The notes under the pieces: model-generated
What the model saw: the letters and a program-made list of their open reading frames with translations, nothing else
Databases searched by the model: none
What the model was told of the DNA's origin: nothing
Translations under genes and position numbers: made by a program
Assembly: GCF_000003605.2 (NCBI RefSeq)
Contig: NW_003156735.1
Coordinates: 191,199 to 220,396 of the forward strand
Source: Saccoglossus kowalevskii
Taxonomy: Eukaryota; Hemichordata; Enteropneusta; Harrimaniidae
Length of the DNA stretch: 29,198 nucleotides
Direction of reading: 5' to 3'
Part shown: in pieces, positions 24,900 to 29,198 of the stretch
Layout of the letters: each line of letters starts with the position of its first letter
Numbering within the stretch: the first letter of the stretch is position 1

Positions 24900-25640
24900 A
24901 AGTGATCTCTTAGGTGCAATATGGCGTCCTGTGAAGGTCGGCGATTACTGTTTCTCATTCAACCATAGTGCATTGTGAATTGACTGGCCCTTGCCCTGCC
25001 TTTCAAATCACAGAATTGCAGAAATCATGCAACATTATCTTTAGCAGGACTTTGCGTTTTTTTAGCGTGCGTCCTTATTGTGTATGCGCATGCACGGCGA
25101 CCGTTGCGTTTCAAAACGCGCGTCCAATCAGACAACGGCAATTGTCTTCAACACACACCTCTGGATACTTCTAGAGATATGATTTGAGAGTAGGCAATTT
25201 TACCACTATTCCATCTACGTACTAAAAGCTCCTCATATCGCAGCTATAATGTTAATGGCAATGATCTTCCCGCACAGGATCGCCAGCTGAATATATAAAG
25301 CATCTATACAAGCCTTTAGATTCAAGGGTTAATTCCTACTTATCCTTCCGTGGATCAACGTACTTACACGGTTCGATGGTGATAACGATTTCTGGGCTGC
25401 GTGGAAAGTGTTTTTTTTTTTTTTCACTAAAGTAAGAATATGCTGACCTTAGTAAAAACAAATGTTGGTGGTAATTTTTACACTTTGCCGGGCATTCAGT
25501 GTAAAATATTAATGCGCGGTGGTCGTCGCGCAGCGCGTGTTCGAATTTCATGTAAATAAACAATGTATTGTACACGCGTTGTATACGTCGCTATGAGTCC
25601 AATATCGAACAGGACGCGGCGTGACGACTGACGCCCTTTA
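24900..25640. promoter_or_regulatory. CpG-dense, promoter-like region
   Basis: Three CpG-rich patches stand out from the AT-rich surroundings: 24918-24946, 25066-25138 and 25510-25636. The last has roughly 18 CpGs in about 130 bp. TGCGCATGCA (25085-25094) closely matches the NRF1 palindrome, and CCAATCAG (25124-25131) matches the NF-Y CCAAT box. GTGCAATATGGCGTCC (24915-24930) resembles a YY1 element over an ATG. A 79-codon minus frame (25336-25575) starts inside the third patch; it contains a Lys run encoded by the T14 tract and no recognisable domain. The co-occurrence of CpG density, NRF1 and CCAAT sites suggests a housekeeping-type promoter; direction cannot be decided. Confidence 0.3.
25411..25424. 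repeat. Poly-T tract (T14)
   Basis: Run of 14 T inside the CpG-dense region. Confidence 0.85.
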
Positions 25641-26092
25641 AATTTCTCAGAGTGCATGGATTCGCTACTTTAGTAAAAGATAATATTCAGATGATTTTAC
25701 GAGAACGTAACTAGATTATTTTGGAATGACATTTAAAACAAATGATAGTGAGCTGAAAATAATAGTTTTTGATTACACTATATTAGATAACGTTAACCAA
25801 TTACATTTCATTTAAATGTTACTTATATCAAATTGGTATTGTGTAATATACATTGACAAAATACATATGTACATTACCTGCACGCATAACACCGTGAAAC
25901 GAAATGTCAAAATACATGAATAAGATGGAATCACGTTATTAAGAAGGACGTAAATATAACTTGCGATCGGTCAACACAACATTTCCGTGGCTTGTGAAGT
26001 TAGATATGAGGCAAACAGTATCAATTATACGAGTACAGTGTGGTGGGTCTTGAAACATACAGTGAAATCCACATATACATATCAGTTTGTAA

Positions 26093-26151
26093 TTCGCGAG
26101 AAATAGACTTTACTATAAACATGGCGGCTCACGAGTTGACCGGGTCATATG
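26093..26151 (+). promoter_or_regulatory. Candidate gene start: CGCGAGAA motif plus YY1 element over a strong Kozak ATG
   Basis: TTCGCGAGAA (26093-26102) contains the core of the TCTCGCGAGA promoter element (BANP/ZBTB33-type). AACATGGCGGC (26118-26128) is an exact AAnATGGCGGC YY1 element, which in many animal genes lies just downstream of the start site and often covers the initiator ATG. Here the ATG at 26121 has A at -3 and G at +4 and opens MAAHELTGSY. A possible donor ATG|GTGATG follows at 26151/26152; otherwise the frame stops after 18 codons. An acceptor-like site lies at 26627. The motif pair in this order is the best evidence in the window for a real gene 5' end. The gene is not recognisable. 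Confidence 0.3.
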
Positions 26152-26627
26152 GTGATGCCGTTGTTGTCATATATTAACCAAAACAGATAGAAGTATATAT
26201 ATATGAGTATATTGCACATATTATGAACTTTTGAAGGACGTTTCTTATCTCTCTCAAACATTTAAATCAGGATTTTTTAATTCTAGAAAACGTCATTCGA
26301 ACTGATTCTTATATATCACGTGGCGAGAGTGTGTCGTTTAGAAATATCTAACATCACCTTTTGGTTGTATTCGTTGAGATCTAATTTATTTTGTTTTAAC
26401 TTATGTAACCATGCCATAACAAAACGTTTGAAATGTACATTAGATGGTTGAGTCGTCGCTACCAAATGCATAGAAAATAGCTAATGTCTTTGGATGTACA
26501 TTCTATATAAAGTTGAGTAATCCCAATTGACGATATACAGGTAATATTTACAATCATTCGGTAATGTTTCATGTTCTTTTTTTATATATTCGAAAATCTG
26601 TTTCTAATTTCGATTACTTCCACTCAG

Positions 26628-26841
26628 GTTTTCTTCGCTGCTGGTGGACAGATTTGTATCCCGAGGGAGTTCCCAGCTTGGTGGGTTGTTCTAACCATGA
26701 TGACCGTGTGCAGCATTATTTGTGACGTCGGAGAATCGAACGGCGCATGTATATCTAGTCATTGTCATTGTGATAGTCTTTTATGGGTCAGTGCAATGTG
26801 GCGTAATGTGGGAGGGGGGGGTGTCCGCTTACATTGGCGAG
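26628..26841 (+). other. Possible exon downstream of an acceptor-like site
   Basis: TTACTTCCACTCAG (26614-26627) resembles a 3' splice site. The sequence after it is less AT-rich than the flanks and stays open in one frame to 26897, ignoring splicing. GAG|GTAAAT (26839-26847) could be a donor. If joined in phase 1 to a first exon ending at 26151, the frame would stop at 26723-26725. A G8 run (26814-26821) makes frame reading here uncertain. The protein resembles nothing I know, and it may be chance. Confidence 0.12.
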
Positions 26842-27756
26842 GTAAATTTGCCGAGTTTCGAGGTACAATCTCGTTTTTCATGTTCATATGTTCGTAAATG
26901 GGTGTGTAAATTCGATTACAGTAATTTCGATTGTGGGATTTTGTGCAAGAAGAAGCAATATTTTTAACAGTTATTCAATTTACTAGTATAATAGTTATAA
27001 TGTTAATGTTAATATGAATAATTTTAACTTTTATTTACTATAAACATTCTCATAAATTTATAAACTATTCATATCCACATCGATTCAACTATTAATATCA
27101 CTACTGTCATTTATTAAAGCTCCATGATGGCGATTTTGCATATATTATGTATATGATTAGAATGATATTAATGTGGTGTACTTTCAAGCAATATTGAATC
27201 AATCCTCGTACAGAATTTTCATCCATCTGTTATTTTTGTTTTTATATCTCCTAATGTTCCAGTCGATATGGGAACAGCCATGCAAAATCCGCCATTGTTA
27301 CTCTTTCAGTAACGTTAATCGAAATGGAGTTTAGAATTTAGAAACTGAATGACGACGTCGTTGACCATCACAATCCTGAAAAGTATTTGGACGTTAAATC
27401 TAATAACATAAGCGGGTTTTTATATGATTTTCCCGTACAAAATCAACATGTGTCTGGTATTTTGTCGTGAACCCGGGTAAGTCGTAGTCTGACTGCCAAC
27501 TGCAATAAATCATCCATCTATTTATAGAGACTGATATAATACTGGATTATATATTTGCACATACTTATATTCATCCGTGGTAAACTCGTGGTGAGAATAT
27601 GAAGGCTGGGATCTTACAGCAACGGGGCAAACGGACGATACGCATACTATACGATGCAATTATAGTTGCATTGACGTTTATTTAACGAGCGTCAAATCAC
27701 AGTTACACCAGATTCAATCACCTCTGTGTCCTCGAAGGAAAACTAAGTCACAATTA

Positions 27757-27774
27757 CCCCCCCCCCCAAAAAAA
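27757..27774. repeat. Poly-C / poly-A junction (C11 A7)
   Basis: Run of 11 C directly followed by 7 A. Simple repeat. Confidence 0.85.
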
Positions 27775-28180
27775 GCTTTAACTCTACGTAAAATGTGCAG
27801 AAAAACAAAGGTCTCATTGGCACATCGGGGTGTGGATTGGATGGGTACACTTTGCCTATAATTTATGTAGAAATTTAGGATTTTATTCATAGTAATGTTG
27901 TTATCTTGTTGAAAAGCAGTATTTCATACTGTCTAAAGTTATTTGCTATTTTGACATGTTGAAATGCTTTTAGCAGTATTTGACACGTAACATGCTGTAT
28001 TAAAAATATAGAGTGTCTCCCACATTCACCAGTAATAGATTCATTCGGAATACATTAAGGAAATAATGCTTACATTTATCAAAATGACTTCGTTCAAGAC
28101 CATTCCGTAGACATTCTGAAAAATCCACATTTCAGAACTAGATGTCAATATTAGTATACCCAATGAATCAACGCTCTTCG

Positions 28181-28207
28181 TTTTTTTGTTTTTTTTTTCG
28201 TTTTTTT
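28181..28207. repeat. T-rich tract
   Basis: T7-G-T10-CG-T7 run. Low complexity; no adjacent retroelement body is recognised. Confidence 0.8.
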
Positions 28208-29198
28208 AATTATCGCAATATTATCTTTTCTTGTTTGTTTATTTGTTGTGCTAGAAATTGAGTTGGTGCTGACAATTGTAGTATACTGACTTAAAAACTA
28301 ACACCGAGATATTTTCTCCCTTTTACAAATATAAAAAACAATTTTTCGTGATTCAACAATTTTCTTAAAACCGCTATCTTATTTTTTACTAGATTTACAG
28401 TGCTCTTTTTATTTATCATGATAGTATACACTAAGTTTATTTAGTAACTGAAGTAGACATATGGTCGAGTCTGAAAACATAGCAAGGACATTTACAATAA
28501 AAGACAGAAGATCAACAAGAGTGTTGAATACCATGATGATCAGACTGACCGAATTTCCCTCACATGCTCATTGTCGAACACCAAATAGGTACTCAATGTA
28601 TTCAGTATGTCCAATCACAGAACATTCACACGACCTAATGCCGGAGAATAATTCAACAGAATTTTGAATATTTCACCACTTACACCCTTTTTCCGTAATA
28701 TATCACAAAGTCTATCTCTGTCGACCGCGGACAAATCGACGAGAGCACAGTTAAACTATTTTTATATACATATTTATATATGTAATACATATTGTAATAT
28801 ACATATGTCACGTTTCCGCGTGTAAGTCCCGTGAGTTTCGTCGTCAATTTTCCGATAGTTTGTGTCCAAAACACGAATATATTTATTAAAAATATTGCCT
28901 CTAATTGTCTGGTTTATCGGCTGGTTCCTTTTTGTGTATTTGGATAGTAATTGCCTATCACAATTCATTTAGGAATTTTCGGGAATCTAACATGCAATTG
29001 ATAAGGACTAGGAAGTATGGTATCAGTTTCTCCTTTAACACTATCAAATATTTTGCAATAAGACCATCTGCTCGTACTGCGTTTCTAGGTTTAAGACACC
29101 CGTTTCTTCTATTATCTGTAGAAAATTGTAAGTGTGTAGAAACCATGGGTGTGAATATATTTCAATTTCGTCGAACGTCAGTATATAACACATATCTG

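Larger units (their letters stand above)
26848..29198. other. AT-rich non-coding stretch, one unrecognised small frame
   Basis: Mostly very AT-rich, with C11-A7 at 27757-27774 and T-rich 28181-28207. A 68-codon ATG frame (28461-28667, plus) encodes a polar, coding-looking peptide with no domain I recognise. The short minus frames at 28680-29146 overlap one another and look like chance. Confidence 0.5.

Noticed and set aside
26722-26740. Reverse-strand GTTCGATTC (B-box match) as a tRNA gene
   Set aside because: The flanking bases do not form a 5-bp T stem, and no A box or acceptor stem is found at tRNA distance.

Overview
This looks like animal nuclear DNA from a draft assembly, probably an invertebrate. 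The sequence is AT-rich (roughly 36-37% G+C by eye). CpG is not obviously depleted, since CG is common throughout, unlike typical vertebrate bulk DNA. There are long simple repeats, scattered degenerate mobile DNA, an N gap, and no gene with a convincing complete coding sequence in 29 kb. I see no operons, ribosome-binding sites, tRNA, rRNA or CRISPR. The species cannot be named from the sequence.

Layout: 1-10641 is non-coding and AT-rich, with homopolymer runs and one regulatory-looking patch at 6303-6385. 10642-11510 is an 83-bp minisatellite of about ten units. 11511-15768 is non-coding, with an (ATTC)n tract and several strong short inverted repeats. 15769-16333 is an impure (GT)n tract broken by 156 Ns (15849-16004); the two gap edges are near-copies 240 bp apart, so the gap is probably an assembly artefact. 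16811-16921 holds a CGCG palindrome, a perfect CRE, a TATA-like box and a splice-donor-like site, spaced like a small promoter plus first exon.

17909-19457 is the clearest biological object: a decayed DNA transposon of about 1.54 kb. It has 17-bp near-perfect terminal inverted repeats (one mismatch), TTAA at the left edge and TTCA at the right, and a frameshifted relic of a transposase resembling the Mutator-like transposase domain proteins of invertebrates. The TTAA target fits Kolobok- or piggyBac-type elements better than classical Mutator elements. 19458-24899 is non-coding and includes a perfect GTCACGTGAC palindrome.

24900-26170 is the most gene-like area. It has CpG-dense patches, an NRF1-like and a CCAAT site, then a CGCGAGAA motif followed 15 bp later by AACATGGCGGC, a YY1-type element overlapping an ATG in a strong Kozak context. 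A possible splice acceptor follows at 26628. I infer, without proof, that a plus-strand gene may start near 26.1 kb and continue past the window. Most open frames here are under 100 codons, about what chance gives at this composition; the 151-codon frame in the transposon stands out and is explained by the transposase relic. No multi-gene system is visible. The notable items are the transposon relic, the minisatellite, the suspect gap and the promoter-like clusters.
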